Program-made: the position numbers and the translations under genes
The notes under the pieces: model-generated
The model's database searches: none
The model's input: only the letters and a program-made list of their open reading frames with translations
Told to the model about the DNA's origin: nothing
Assembly (NCBI RefSeq): GCF_018139695.1
Contig: NZ_JAGSOG010000018.1
Span: 1-61,003 of the forward strand
DNA: 61,003 nt
Reading direction: 5' to 3'
DNA from: Actinospica durhamensis
Lineage (GTDB): Bacteria; Actinomycetota; Actinomycetes; Streptomycetales; Catenulisporaceae
In this document: positions 44,693 through 53,062 of the stretch, in pieces
Numbering within the stretch: the first letter of the stretch is position 1
Layout of the letters: each line of letters opens with the position of its first letter

Positions 44693-45420
44693 GCGAGCCC
44701 ACCACCCCCGCCGACGCGTCGAACCGCGCCGACCTGCCGCACCGGGTCGGCCCCTGGGCCACCCGCTTCGACTCGGACGAGGCGCTGATCGCGGCCGACG
44801 ACGCGGCCCGCGCGTACGCCCTCGAACACCACGACCTCGCCCCGGTGCTGCCGTTCGCCACCGTCTACGGTCCCGGCCTGCACTTTGACAAGGCCACCGC
44901 GATCGGCATCAGCACCCAGATGCCGGTCAACGAGGACGGATCCACCAACTACACCCGCGGGGACTTCCTCGGCGGCCTGGTGTACGGCGTCTACCGCCCC
45001 GCCGAGACGGCCAACGCCGCCGCCGGCCCGGCCGACGGCGAGGAGCTGTGGAACACCACGCTCTACCCGTACCCGGCCGGCAACCTCGACCCGGTCTCGG
45101 TGCCCCTCGCCGCGCTGGGCCTCGAAGCCCCCGAAGTGGACCGCCGCTTCGTCAACTTCTGCGCCGGCCTCCTCGGCTGCGAAGCGGTCGACGACCTCGG
45201 CCTGTTGCGCCCCACCTTCGACCTCGCCTGGCCCGACTACCGCGCCTGCATCGGAGCCGGCCTGCTGCACCTGGTCCAGCAGCGCCCGATCTCCCCGGAG
45301 ACCTGGTACAGCCTCACGTACGTACCCTTCGAAGCCCCGGACCAGCTCGCGCTCTACCTCGCGCAGGTCTACGCGTACCTGTTCGACGACTTCGACACGA
45401 TGCCGGTGGCGCCGAGTTAG
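44689..45420 (+). CDS. candidate immunity protein 2
   Basis: A 243-residue soluble protein of unknown family, starting at ATG 44689 inside the stop of the previous gene (ATGA). It has an acidic N-terminus, a central Gly/Tyr-rich part (VYGPGLHFDKATAIGISTQM) and a C-terminal helical end (DQLALYLAQVYAYLFDDFDT) resembling the end of the upstream protein. No membrane segment or enzyme motif is seen. Its similarity to the preceding protein and operon position suggest a second immunity or a toxin-adaptor protein. Confidence 0.58.
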   Translation: MSEPTTPADASNRADLPHRVGPWATRFDSDEALIAADDAARAYALEHHDLAPVLPFATVYGPGLHFDKATAIGISTQMPVNEDGSTNYTRGDFLGGLVYGVYRPAETANAAAGPADGEELWNTTLYPYPAGNLDPVSVPLAALGLEAPEVDRRFVNFCAGLLGCEAVDDLGLLRPTFDLAWPDYRACIGAGLLHLVQQRPISPETWYSLTYVPFEAPDQLALYLAQVYAYLFDDFDTMPVAPS

Positions 45421-45424
45421 GGGC

Positions 45425-46033
45425 ATGATGATCCGCGCAGTGGTGTTCGACATCGGTGGCGTATTGGAGATCACCCCGGACCTCGGTGTCACCCGACTGT
45501 GGGAGACCCGCTTGGGGTTGTCCCCTGGAGAGCTCGACACACGCATGCACGACGCCTGGGTGGGCGGCAGCATCGGCACCATCACTCTGGACGAGGTACA
45601 CCAGGCGATCACAGATCGCCTCGAGCTGGACGAACGGCGACGTACGCAGTTCATGGCCGACATCTGGCGCGAGTACCTGGGCACCGCGAACTCGGAACTG
45701 ATCGAGTATGCCCGTCGGCTGCGCCCGCGGTATCGCACGGGGATCCTGAGCAACAGCTTCGTCGGTGCCCGGGAGCACGAGCAGGCGGCGTATGGATTCG
45801 AGGACCTCGTCGACGAGATCGTCTATTCGCACGAAGCCGGAATGAGTAAACCCGATCCGCGGATCTACGCCCTGGTCTGTGCGCGGCTCGGCGTCCGCCC
45901 TGAGGAGACCGTATTCCTCGACGACGCAGACCGGTGCGTTACCGGCGCACGCGAAGCGGGCCTGCATGCGGTCAAGTATCAGGACACCGCCCAGGCAATC
46001 GAAGAGATCGAGCACCTGCTCACCAGAGCCTGA
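45425..46033 (+). CDS. HAD-superfamily hydrolase
   Basis: A 202-residue HAD protein: motif I VVFDIGGVLEIT lacks the second Asp of DxD (reads D-I-G), motif II ILSNSF, motif III Lys in EAGMSKPDPRIY, and motif IV FLDDADRCVTGAREAG. The D-I-G-G-V form is common in the YihX/epoxide-hydrolase N-terminal/haloacid-like branch. ATG 45425 or 45428 follows AGGGG. Codon use is less GC-biased at third positions than in neighbours (TTG, GTA, TAT), hinting at a different history. It follows the immunity-like gene by four bases but may not be functionally linked. Confidence 0.85.
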   Translation: MMIRAVVFDIGGVLEITPDLGVTRLWETRLGLSPGELDTRMHDAWVGGSIGTITLDEVHQAITDRLELDERRRTQFMADIWREYLGTANSELIEYARRLRPRYRTGILSNSFVGAREHEQAAYGFEDLVDEIVYSHEAGMSKPDPRIYALVCARLGVRPEETVFLDDADRCVTGAREAGLHAVKYQDTAQAIEEIEHLLTRA

Positions 46034-46039
46034 GCACGC

Positions 46040-46066
46040 CCGCAGGCGCTACCTCGTCACCTGCGG
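46040..46066. terminator. hairpin between convergent HAD and kinase genes
   Basis: CCGCAGG at 46040-46046 pairs perfectly with CCTGCGG at 46060-46066, giving a 7-bp stem and a 13-base loop, just after the HAD stop and before the end of the leftward kinase gene. It could stop transcription from both sides. Confidence 0.42.
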
Positions 46067-46074
46067 CCTCGCGG

Positions 46075-46950
46075 TCAGTGGCGGAACGGCTTGAGTGCGG
46101 CGCGCACCTGCTGCGCGGCGCCCCAGTCGTGGTCGAACATGGCGGTCACGGCGAGGTGCTGGCGCAGCTGGATCAGCGGCATCCGGGCCTGCCAGCCGTC
46201 GTCCAGGCCGGTCAGCTCCGCGTAGACGGCGAAGAACCTGGCCGCCTCCGGCGGGTGCGGCGAGCACCACAGGTGGGCCAGGTCGACCTCGGCCCACATG
46301 TAGGAGACCGCCGGGTCGATCACCGCGGGACGGCCGTCGTCGGCGGCGAGGATGTTGTGGGACCACAGGTCGCCGTGGGTCAGGCAGGGGGGCCGGGGCG
46401 GCAGCAGGTCGGGCAGGCGGTCGCAGAGGCGTTCCAGGGCGCGGCGGTCCTCCCGGTCCAGCGCGGCCTCGACCCGGCGCTCGGGGAGCCAGCGCAGCAG
46501 CCGGTGCCGGGCGAAGAACTCGTATCCGTCGGCGGTCCAGGTGTTCTCCTGCCGGTACCGGCCGAGCCAGTTGTCCCGCTCCCAGCCGAACCTGTCGTGC
46601 ACGGTCGAGGTGTGCATGCGGGCGAGTGCGTGGGCGAGCTGCTCCCAGAAGGCCTCGTGCGCCGGGCGTTCCCGCAGCAGGGAGAGCACCAGCACGTCGC
46701 GGGTCGAGAGCACGACCTCGGGCGTGGTCAGCCCGCCCCGCTCGCGCAGCACCCCGAGCCCCTCCGCCTCGGCCGCGAACAGGTCGTCAGACGGCACCTC
46801 GGCGAACGACTTCACGAACAGCGCCGCCCCGTCGCCCCGATCGGCGATGCCGGCCAGCGCCGCCATCCCGCCCTCGACCGGCTCGACCGCCGTCACGTCG
46901 GTGAATCCCGCGGCGTGCAGCCGGTCGCGCAGAAGTATGGCGTTGATCAT
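46075..46950 (-). CDS. fructosamine kinase / APH-fold family protein
   Basis: A 291-residue kinase-like protein with the FN3K pattern: phosphate-binding lysine in ALFVKSF, catalytic loop CLTHGDLWSHNIL and metal-binding VIDPAVSYMWAEVDLAHLW. Members phosphorylate ketosamines (ribulosamine, erythrulosamine) formed by glycation, leading to deglycation. ATG 46950 is preferred over TTG 46956. It lies 30 bases after a VOC-family gene on the same strand; a joint role in carbonyl or glycation damage is an inference from that pairing. Confidence 0.85.
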   Translation of the reverse strand: MINAILLRDRLHAAGFTDVTAVEPVEGGMAALAGIADRGDGAALFVKSFAEVPSDDLFAAEAEGLGVLRERGGLTTPEVVLSTRDVLVLSLLRERPAHEAFWEQLAHALARMHTSTVHDRFGWERDNWLGRYRQENTWTADGYEFFARHRLLRWLPERRVEAALDREDRRALERLCDRLPDLLPPRPPCLTHGDLWSHNILAADDGRPAVIDPAVSYMWAEVDLAHLWCSPHPPEAARFFAVYAELTGLDDGWQARMPLIQLRQHLAVTAMFDHDWGAAQQVRAALKPFRH

Positions 46951-46980
46951 ATCCAAGAGTCTGCCCCACCCCCGTCGGCT

Positions 46981-47370
46981 TCAGTAGGCGCAGAGTTCGA
47001 TCAGGGTTCCCTCGGGCGCGCGCAGGTGGGCGGAGCGCAGGCCCCAGTCCGGGCGGGCGGTGGGCTCGGCGACGCTCGTGGCGCCGGCGGCGACGGCCTT
47101 GGCGTACGTGTCGTCCACGTCGTCCACGCGGAAGACCAGCACCGCGTGGTCGGCGGTGCCGCGCTCGGGGTAGGGGGCGCCGATGCTCGCGGCCATGAAG
47201 CGGCGCTCGAACAGCGCGACGTCGGCGCCGCCGTCCGGGTCTTCGAAGCAGGCGTAGGGCCCTGATTCCTGGTTCGCGGACTGCGGCTCGAGGCCCAGCA
47301 CGTGATGGTAGAAGTGGTAGCTGGCAGTGAAATCGTCGACCAGGACGCGCAGCTGGCTCACTTTCATCAT
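46981..47370 (-). CDS. glyoxalase/bleomycin resistance (VOC) family protein
   Basis: A 129-residue protein with one complete VOC module: VSQLRVLVDDFTASYHFYHH, then VLGLEPQ, DHAVLVFRVDDVDDTYAKAV and the C-terminal SAHLRAPEGTLIELCAY with metal-site Glu. VOC proteins include glyoxalase I, dioxygenases and resistance proteins; the specific reaction is not evident. Either Met of the M-M start (47370, 47367) is possible. It is the first gene of a two-gene leftward unit with the fructosamine kinase-like gene. Confidence 0.88.
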   Translation of the reverse strand: MMKVSQLRVLVDDFTASYHFYHHVLGLEPQSANQESGPYACFEDPDGGADVALFERRFMAASIGAPYPERGTADHAVLVFRVDDVDDTYAKAVAAGATSVAEPTARPDWGLRSAHLRAPEGTLIELCAY

Positions 47371-47424
47371 GGTTCGATCATAGATCGCGGTGAGTCGATC
47401 GCGTCGGGCGGGCATCACCGGGTC

Positions 47425-47706
47425 ATGACTCGGGTGCGGGGAGTCGACTGGCGGCTGCGGGCGGACCGCGCCGCGTTCACCGCGGGGATGGCCACGATCG
47501 TGGTCGGGCTCTGGTACGCCTGTGTGCGCTCGGTCTACACGCCGGATCCGGACGCGGGCTTCGGCGTCGGGGCGCTGATCGCGGCGGGCGGGCTCGGCTG
47601 CGCGGTGGCGGCGTCGGTCGACCGGCGGCGGCATCGTCCGGCCGGGCAGGACGAGGGCGAGCGGCGCCGGTGGGACGCGGAGGGGCGGGTGCACGCGGCG
47701 GCGTAG
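47425..47706 (+). CDS. membrane protein, N-terminal portion before an in-frame TAG
   Basis: A 93-residue product with two hydrophobic segments (FTAGMATIVVGLWYACVRSVY and a Gly/Ala-rich VGALIAAGGLGCAVAA) ending in a basic loop. The stop is TAG at 47704-47706, and the reading frame then continues open, in the same frame, into the next entry. Two helices here and two in the next part look like halves of one four-helix protein. It could be two coupled genes, a broken gene or a sequencing error. No family recognised. Confidence 0.5.
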   Translation: MTRVRGVDWRLRADRAAFTAGMATIVVGLWYACVRSVYTPDPDAGFGVGALIAAGGLGCAVAASVDRRRHRPAGQDEGERRRWDAEGRVHAAA

Positions 47707-47709
47707 GTA

Positions 47710-48132
47710 GTGGTGGTCGCGCTGGTCTTCTTCGGTTTCGGGCTCTCCCAGTTGCTGAGCACGTACGCGGCGAACGATCCGAACGCGGTCTCGGTCACGG
47801 TGGCGTTGAGCGACTACACCGCCGGCGGCGACCCGGACAGCGGCTACACGAACTACTGCGACGCCACCTGGACGTGGCACGGCGTGCGGCACGAGGTGTC
47901 GCAGATGCAGTACCAGGCCGCCTCGACCTCCCAGCCGCTCTGGATCGATCCGTCCACCGGCGACTTCCTGCCGCACCAGGGTCTCGAGGGCAAGTTCGCG
48001 GCATACGCCATGTTCGGGTTCTGTGATCTGCCGCTGCTGCTGTGCGTCTGGTTCTTCGGGCTCCGGATCGCCTTCGACCGGTTGAGCGACGACCAGTGGG
48101 AACGGTCGCAACGGGCGAAGAAACGGTCATGA
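47710..48132 (+). CDS. membrane protein, C-terminal portion after an in-frame TAG
   Basis: A 140-residue frame from GTG 47710, in the same frame as the preceding 93-codon piece and one codon after its TAG. It starts directly with a helix (VVALVFFGFGLSQLLSTYAA), has an extracytoplasmic domain with Cys and Trp (NYCDATWTWHGV), and a final helix (FGFCDLPLLLCVWFFGLRIAF). Lack of a ribosome site before the GTG supports the idea that it is the second half of an interrupted gene. Its end overlaps the convergent kinase gene by six bases. Confidence 0.5.
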   Translation: MVVALVFFGFGLSQLLSTYAANDPNAVSVTVALSDYTAGGDPDSGYTNYCDATWTWHGVRHEVSQMQYQAASTSQPLWIDPSTGDFLPHQGLEGKFAAYAMFGFCDLPLLLCVWFFGLRIAFDRLSDDQWERSQRAKKRS

Positions 48133-49959
48133 CGGGCGTTCGTAGATCCACAGCCGCTCGCCGCCGCTGATCGCGAGCAGGGTGTTGCCGGCGCTGAGCG
48201 CGGCGTCGAGGACGGAACTCGGGTGCTTGGCGTCGCGGTGCGCGTCGAGCTTGGCGAGCAGGCCGTGGGTCGCCGCGGTCCACAGCTGGACCCCGCCGAG
48301 GGTGCCGCCGGTCACCACGGTGCGGCGGTCCGGGCTCAGCCGGGAGCAACACAGGTCCCTGACCAGCCCGGTAAGCGCCGTGGGCGGGTGGCCCGGGCGC
48401 AGCGCGGCGAGGTAGTGGCGGCCGTCGCGCTGGTGGCCGACGATCAGCTCCCCGGCCGGGCCGTGCGCGAAGCAGGTCAGGTCGGCATCCTCGAACCGCA
48501 CGTGGCGCAGCCGGGTGCCGGTCTTCACGTCCCAGCTCAGCAGGCCGCGGCCGGAGCCGGTGGCGGCCACGGACACGCCGTCCGGGGCGAAGGAGACGGC
48601 GTAGACCTCGCCGAACCTGTCGGTCAGCTCCCTGATGAGGACACCGGTACGCGCGTCCCACAGACGTACCGCGCCGTCCGCTCCGCCGCTCGCCAGCACC
48701 TTCGAGTCGGGGCTGAACGCGAGCGCGGTGACGGCGCGGGCGTGGCCGGTCAACAGCACGTGCTTCGTGCTCTGCCGCGCGTTGGCCGGGTTCCACAGCC
48801 GCACGATCGCGTCCTGCCCGCCGGCGGCGAGCCGAGTGCCGTCCGGACTGTAGGCGACGCAGCGGACCTGGTCGCGGGAACCGGTCAGGGTATTGATGAG
48901 CGCGCCGCTGCCGGGATCCCAGAGCCGGACCGTGCCGTCGGTGCCCGCGACGGCGAGGGTGCGGGCGTCCGGGGCGAAGGCGAGCGCGACCGCGATTCCC
49001 TTGTACGCCTTGATGGTCCGGGCCAGCCGGGTGGGCACGGGGGCGGCCGCGGTGACCGTCGGGCCCACACCGACCACGCCTGTCACCGGCGGCGTCGGCC
49101 GAGACGGAACCTGCGGCCGCTGCCGCTGCTGCGGGGCAAGGACCGTGCCGGGCGCCGCGAGCAACGCGAGGGCCTGTGCGGCGGAGGGACGCTCGGCCGG
49201 GTTCTTCGCCAGCAGCGCCATGATCAGGCCGGCCAGCGGCAGGCCGGGCGCGGGCGCCTGCGGGGCGCCGGTGAGCACGGCGGACATCGAGGCGGCCGGG
49301 GACTCGCGCCGGAACGGGGAGTGGCCGGTGACCACGTGGTAGAGCGTCGCGCCGAGGGAGAACAGGTCGCCGGCCGGCTGGTCCTGCTCGCCGCGCATGC
49401 GCTCGGGCGCCATGTACTCGATCGAGCCGATGAACCAGCCGGTGCCGGTCATCGCCGTGTCGCCGGAGCGCTTGGCGATGCCGAAGTCGGTCAGCAGTAC
49501 CCTGCCGTCCTCGGTGAGCAGGACGTTGGCCGGCTTCACGTCGCGGTGCACGATGCCCACCTTGTGCGCCGCGCTCAGGGCCTCGAGCAGCGAACGCGCC
49601 GCCTGAACGGCCAGGTCGGCGGGCAGCGCACCGTGCCGGGCGAGCAGCTCGGCCAGCGAGGTGCCGTGGATCAGCCGCATCACGATCCAGGGATGTTCGT
49701 CCTCGATGACCACGTCGTAGACCGCCACCACGTTCGGGTGGTCCCGCAACTGCGCCGCGTTGCGCGCCTCCCGCTGCGCCCGCGAGAGCAGCTGGGCCCG
49801 CTCCGGCGCCGCGATGCCCGGTTCGAGATGGACCTCCTTGACGGCGACGTCCACCTCCAGCGCGGTGTCCCGCGCCTGCCAGACGCGTCCCATGCCGCCC
49901 GCGCCCAACACGCGCAGCAGCCGGTAACGGCCGGCGACCACCTGTCCCACTTCGGACAT
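48127..49959 (-). CDS. Ser/Thr protein kinase fused to WD40 repeats
   Basis: A 610-residue protein. The N-terminal Hanks-type kinase has the GAGGMGRVW loop, Lys41 in AVKEVHL, HRDVKPANVLL with catalytic D140, and DFG at 158-160, followed by GSIEYMAPER. After a Pro-rich linker (about 275-310), seven WD40-like repeats follow (VRLWDPGSG, VRLWNPAN, VRLWDARTG, LSWDVKTG, VQLWTAATH, RLWIYERPS). No membrane helix is present, unlike PASTA kinases. WD repeats probably bind partner proteins. ATG 49959 is favoured; GTG 49971 is possible. Substrates unknown. Confidence 0.92.
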   Translation of the reverse strand: MSEVGQVVAGRYRLLRVLGAGGMGRVWQARDTALEVDVAVKEVHLEPGIAAPERAQLLSRAQREARNAAQLRDHPNVVAVYDVVIEDEHPWIVMRLIHGTSLAELLARHGALPADLAVQAARSLLEALSAAHKVGIVHRDVKPANVLLTEDGRVLLTDFGIAKRSGDTAMTGTGWFIGSIEYMAPERMRGEQDQPAGDLFSLGATLYHVVTGHSPFRRESPAASMSAVLTGAPQAPAPGLPLAGLIMALLAKNPAERPSAAQALALLAAPGTVLAPQQRQRPQVPSRPTPPVTGVVGVGPTVTAAAPVPTRLARTIKAYKGIAVALAFAPDARTLAVAGTDGTVRLWDPGSGALINTLTGSRDQVRCVAYSPDGTRLAAGGQDAIVRLWNPANARQSTKHVLLTGHARAVTALAFSPDSKVLASGGADGAVRLWDARTGVLIRELTDRFGEVYAVSFAPDGVSVAATGSGRGLLSWDVKTGTRLRHVRFEDADLTCFAHGPAGELIVGHQRDGRHYLAALRPGHPPTALTGLVRDLCCSRLSPDRRTVVTGGTLGGVQLWTAATHGLLAKLDAHRDAKHPSSVLDAALSAGNTLLAISGGERLWIYERPS

Positions 49960-50120
49960 GCGTCCAGCCACCCCCTCCGCGCATCAGGATACCGACACGG
50001 CGGCGCGCCGCTGTGACTTCGGCGCCGCGCGTTCGCCGCCGCGCGTCCGGCGCAGCCCCGGCCCCGCGTGGGGCCGTTTCGCTCCCGCCCCGGTGCGGGC
50101 GGATGTGGGAGCGTGAACGT

Positions 50121-51017
50121 ATGAGCTTCGACATCGAGCGGGCGGCGGCGTTCCTCACGCGGCACGGACGGGTACTCGACCGCCGGCGTTTCGCGGCGGT
50201 CGTCGGTGCGACGACGACAGAGCACGGGCTGGGGGTGCTGGCCGCGCTCGAGGGCTACCGCAACGCCGACGGCGGCTTCGGCTGGGGCATCGAGCCCGAC
50301 CTGCGCGCGCCCGAGAGCCAGCCGGCCGGTGCGCTGCACGCGCTCGAAGCCGTCGCCGACGCCGGGCCCGAGACCACCGACGCCACGTTGGGGCTGCTGG
50401 ACTGGCTCGACCGGGTCGCGCTCGAGGACGGCGGCCTGCCGTTCGCACTGCCCATCGCGGACCCGGTCGGCTGCGCGCCGTTCTGGGCCGAGGCCGACTC
50501 CGGCACGTCGTCGTTGCAGATCACCGCGGCGGTCGCGGCCCAGGCCCACCGGGCCGCCCGGTTCGACACACGGATCCTGCGGCACGCGTGGCTGGGGCGG
50601 GCGACCCGCTACTGCTTCGACGCGATCGCCGCGATCGATGAGGTCCCGTTCGCCTACGTGCTCTCGTTCGCGCTGCGGTTCCTCGACGCCGCCGCCGACA
50701 CCGAGCCGGAGGCGATCGAGTTGCTGCACCACCTGGCCCGGTTCGTCCCCGCCGACGGCGCGCTCCCGGTGGCCGGCGGCGCCGAGGACGAGACCCTGCG
50801 TCTGCTCGACTACTCCCCCACGCCCGGGCGCCCGATCCGCAAGCTCCTCGACGAAGACGCCGTCACCCGGGACCTCGAGCGGCTCGAGCGCGGGCAACTG
50901 GACGACGGCGGCTGGGCGGTCGACTTCGAGAGCTACTCCGAGGCGGCGGCACTGGAATGGCGCGGGTACACCACCGTGAACTCCGTGGCGATCCTGCTGG
51001 CCCACGGGCGGCGCTAG
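50121..51017 (+). CDS. prenyltransferase/squalene-cyclase-like alpha/alpha-toroid protein
   Basis: A 298-residue helical protein with toroid repeats typical of terpene cyclase-like proteins: ALEGYRNADGGFGWGIEPDL near residues 41-60, LLDWLDRVALEDGGLPFALP, and a final repeat GQLDDGGWAVDFESYSEAAA. The DxDD motif of squalene-hopene cyclase is not present, and zinc ligands of prenyltransferases are not evident, so catalysis is uncertain. ATG 50121 begins the domain. It is divergent from the kinase-WD40 gene with about 160 bases between. Many actinomycetes carry such stand-alone proteins with no known function. Confidence 0.7.
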   Translation: MSFDIERAAAFLTRHGRVLDRRRFAAVVGATTTEHGLGVLAALEGYRNADGGFGWGIEPDLRAPESQPAGALHALEAVADAGPETTDATLGLLDWLDRVALEDGGLPFALPIADPVGCAPFWAEADSGTSSLQITAAVAAQAHRAARFDTRILRHAWLGRATRYCFDAIAAIDEVPFAYVLSFALRFLDAAADTEPEAIELLHHLARFVPADGALPVAGGAEDETLRLLDYSPTPGRPIRKLLDEDAVTRDLERLERGQLDDGGWAVDFESYSEAAALEWRGYTTVNSVAILLAHGRR

Positions 51018-51319
51018 CCCGACGCGTCAGGCCCCTGGGTCAGCGCCCGCCGAGTCAGACGCTGAGCCATAGCGGCTAAGCGGGCATCTCGGGATGGTTT
51101 GCAGGGTGGCTCTCGCTCGGTCGGCTGATGTCTTGGCCGGCCCGGCGGTGCCGAAGCGCCTGTGGTCTTCCCATTGCTGCGCTGAAATGGGTGGATGACG
51201 ACCTCGGCTGTGCCGTCATCTGCCGGCGACGGCTGAAACCGTCGCTGTGACTCCAGTCGATGGAGCCCGCAGATCGTCGCGCACGTCACAGCGCTCTTCT
51301 GGACCGTCGTCCAATTGGA
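51018..51319. other. 302-base intergenic region of lower GC
   Basis: This gap is less GC-rich than its surroundings. A 91-codon leftward frame (51014-51289) is present but has poor codon bias and no recognisable domain. It might be a decayed gene; no inverted repeats of an insertion sequence were found. Confidence 0.4.
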
Positions 51320-52195
51320 TCACGGCGAGCCGTGGACGCGTTGAGCGGTGTAGATGACCGTCAGGCGCGGGTCTGCGACCTGGCCGCCGAGCTCGTCAAC
51401 GAGCGAACCGAGGCGAGTGAGGAACTCCGCGCGGTTCGGCGGGGCGAGTTCGGCGATGTTCGGGAACGTGGACCACTGGTCCCGCGCGCTCTGCGCGGTC
51501 AGGATCTGATCCCATTCGAAGAACTCGACTGAGACGTCGCCGAAGTAGCCGCCAGCGGTCAACTGCCTGCGCCAGCGGTCGGTGTCGAGCACGTGCGAGC
51601 GGCTGTCCCGGTAGCTGGTGAAATCGGCGGGCAGCAGGTCGCGGTAGACCTCATCGAGCCGGTCGCGGAAGATCGTCGGCCGCTTGGCGTCGCCGAACTC
51701 GGTCCACCACGGCGCCAGCCAGCCACCCGGACGCACCAGCCCGGCGATCTTCGCGGTCGATGTGGCCGGGTCGAGCCAGTGCAGCGCCGTCGCCGCCACC
51801 GCGAGGTCGAACCCTCCTGGCAGGTCTGCGGACTCAAAGTCGCTGACAGAGATCTCCAGCCGGTCGCACGCGAGATCGGCGGCGAGGATCGCGGCCAGGC
51901 TCTCGCCGGGCTCGACCGCGACCACGTGCGCGCCGGCCGCCAACAACGGCCCGGTCGCCAGGCCCGTCCCGGCACCGATCTCCAGCACCCGCGCGCCGGG
52001 CCGCAGTCCGCACCGCTCTGCCAGCAACTCGAAGATCGCGTCCGGGTAGCGTGGCCTGCCCCGTTGGTAGGTCAGCGCATCGGCGTTGAACGACATCCGG
52101 CGGGCCGCACGCATCGCATCAGACATCATCGATCCCGCAGCCGCGGCAACATCCTGGGCAACGCTGGTGTCGAGGTTGGATTCTTGATCGTCCAT
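51320..52195 (-). CDS. class I SAM-dependent methyltransferase
   Basis: About 291 residues from ATG 52195; ATG 52129/52126 or the Met before SFNADALTYQRGRP are also possible starts, as homology begins there. The SAM motif is ARVLEIGAGTGLATGPLLAA, followed by HVVAVEPGESLAAIL and FDLAVAATALHWLDPATS, then LVRPGGWLAPWW. It belongs to the same broad group as the gene at 34952-35749. The substrate is unknown. Codon use is slightly less GC-biased than average. It lies downstream of the TetR gene on the same strand. Confidence 0.85.
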   Translation of the reverse strand: MDDQESNLDTSVAQDVAAAAGSMMSDAMRAARRMSFNADALTYQRGRPRYPDAIFELLAERCGLRPGARVLEIGAGTGLATGPLLAAGAHVVAVEPGESLAAILAADLACDRLEISVSDFESADLPGGFDLAVAATALHWLDPATSTAKIAGLVRPGGWLAPWWTEFGDAKRPTIFRDRLDEVYRDLLPADFTSYRDSRSHVLDTDRWRRQLTAGGYFGDVSVEFFEWDQILTAQSARDQWSTFPNIAELAPPNRAEFLTRLGSLVDELGGQVADPRLTVIYTAQRVHGSP

Positions 52196-52286
52196 TCCTA
52201 AAGTCTGCCCAGCTTGGCCCTGCGGAGCCACGGGAATTCCGCCCCGTCGACGTGGCGCGCGAATACCGTGCGCAGCCAAGCCGCGC

Positions 52287-53000
52287 TCATTTTGTTACGA
52301 GCCGCAAGAGGGCTGCGATATCCGGCGTCGGGCGGGCGGTGTGCAGGGCGAGCAGGTCGGCGAGCAGGTCGTCCAGGGGCGGCCACGGCAGGTTGCCGTG
52401 GTCGTTGTAGAGGCTGACCAGGCCGTGCATCGCGGTCCAGAGCATGAGCCCGGCCTGCCACCGCCGCTGCTGGGCGGCGGCCTGGTCCGAAGCGCCGTGG
52501 ATATCGGCGTCCGCCTCGGCCTCGCCCTCCGCCTCGCCCTCGGTGACGGCGGCCAGCGAGGCGATGACCGATTCCAGCAGCTGCGCCCCGGCGCCGTGCG
52601 CGGTGTGCGGGACGAGGTCGGCCGGCATGCGGCTGCCGATCAGGGTCCGGTAGGAGCCGGGCTGTTCCACACCCCAGTGCACGTAGGCCGCGCAGCGGGC
52701 GACGAGGTCGCCGAGCGGGTCCGCGGCGCGGCTCGCGGCCTGGTCCATGAGCTCGGCCAGTTCGGCGTAACGCAGCCGTAGGACGTGCTCGATCAGCGCG
52801 CCGAGATCGGGGAAGTGGCCGTAGATGCTGGCCGGCGCCACCCCCACCTCGCGCGCGACCTGCCGCAAGGTGATCGTCTCGGGGTGGTCGAGCGTGGCCA
52901 GCAGCCTGGCCGCGGCCTCCACGAGCTGTGTCTTGAGCAGTTGGCCCTGCCCGCGCGGATTGCGGCGGCGGGCCGGGGCCTGCTCGCGCGGCGCCGTCAT
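52287..53000 (-). CDS. TetR-family transcriptional regulator with WHG-type C-terminal domain
   Basis: A 237-residue regulator. The HTH is at residues 25-70 (LVEAAARLLATLDHPETITL, RQVAREVGVAPASIYGHFPD). The C-terminal ligand domain follows the TetR_C_33/WHG pattern (AAYVHWGVEQPGSYRTLIG, LMLWTAMHGLVSLYND). An acidic repeat EGEAEGEAEADAD is inserted near residue 155. It is divergent from an NAD(P)-binding protein gene; the gap contains two near-identical dyads that are the expected binding sites, so it very likely represses that gene and perhaps itself. Confidence 0.92.
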   Translation of the reverse strand: MTAPREQAPARRRNPRGQGQLLKTQLVEAAARLLATLDHPETITLRQVAREVGVAPASIYGHFPDLGALIEHVLRLRYAELAELMDQAASRAADPLGDLVARCAAYVHWGVEQPGSYRTLIGSRMPADLVPHTAHGAGAQLLESVIASLAAVTEGEAEGEAEADADIHGASDQAAAQQRRWQAGLMLWTAMHGLVSLYNDHGNLPWPPLDDLLADLLALHTARPTPDIAALLRLVTK

Positions 53001-53062
53001 GACCAGCCCCTTCCGACCAGCGTGAACCCTTCGACAACAGCGCTCCAGCTTAGCGGCCGAGC

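Noticed and set aside
51014-51289. A transposase remnant in the 302-base gap
   Set aside because: No recognisable transposase motif or terminal inverted repeats were found; only lower GC and a short frame are seen.
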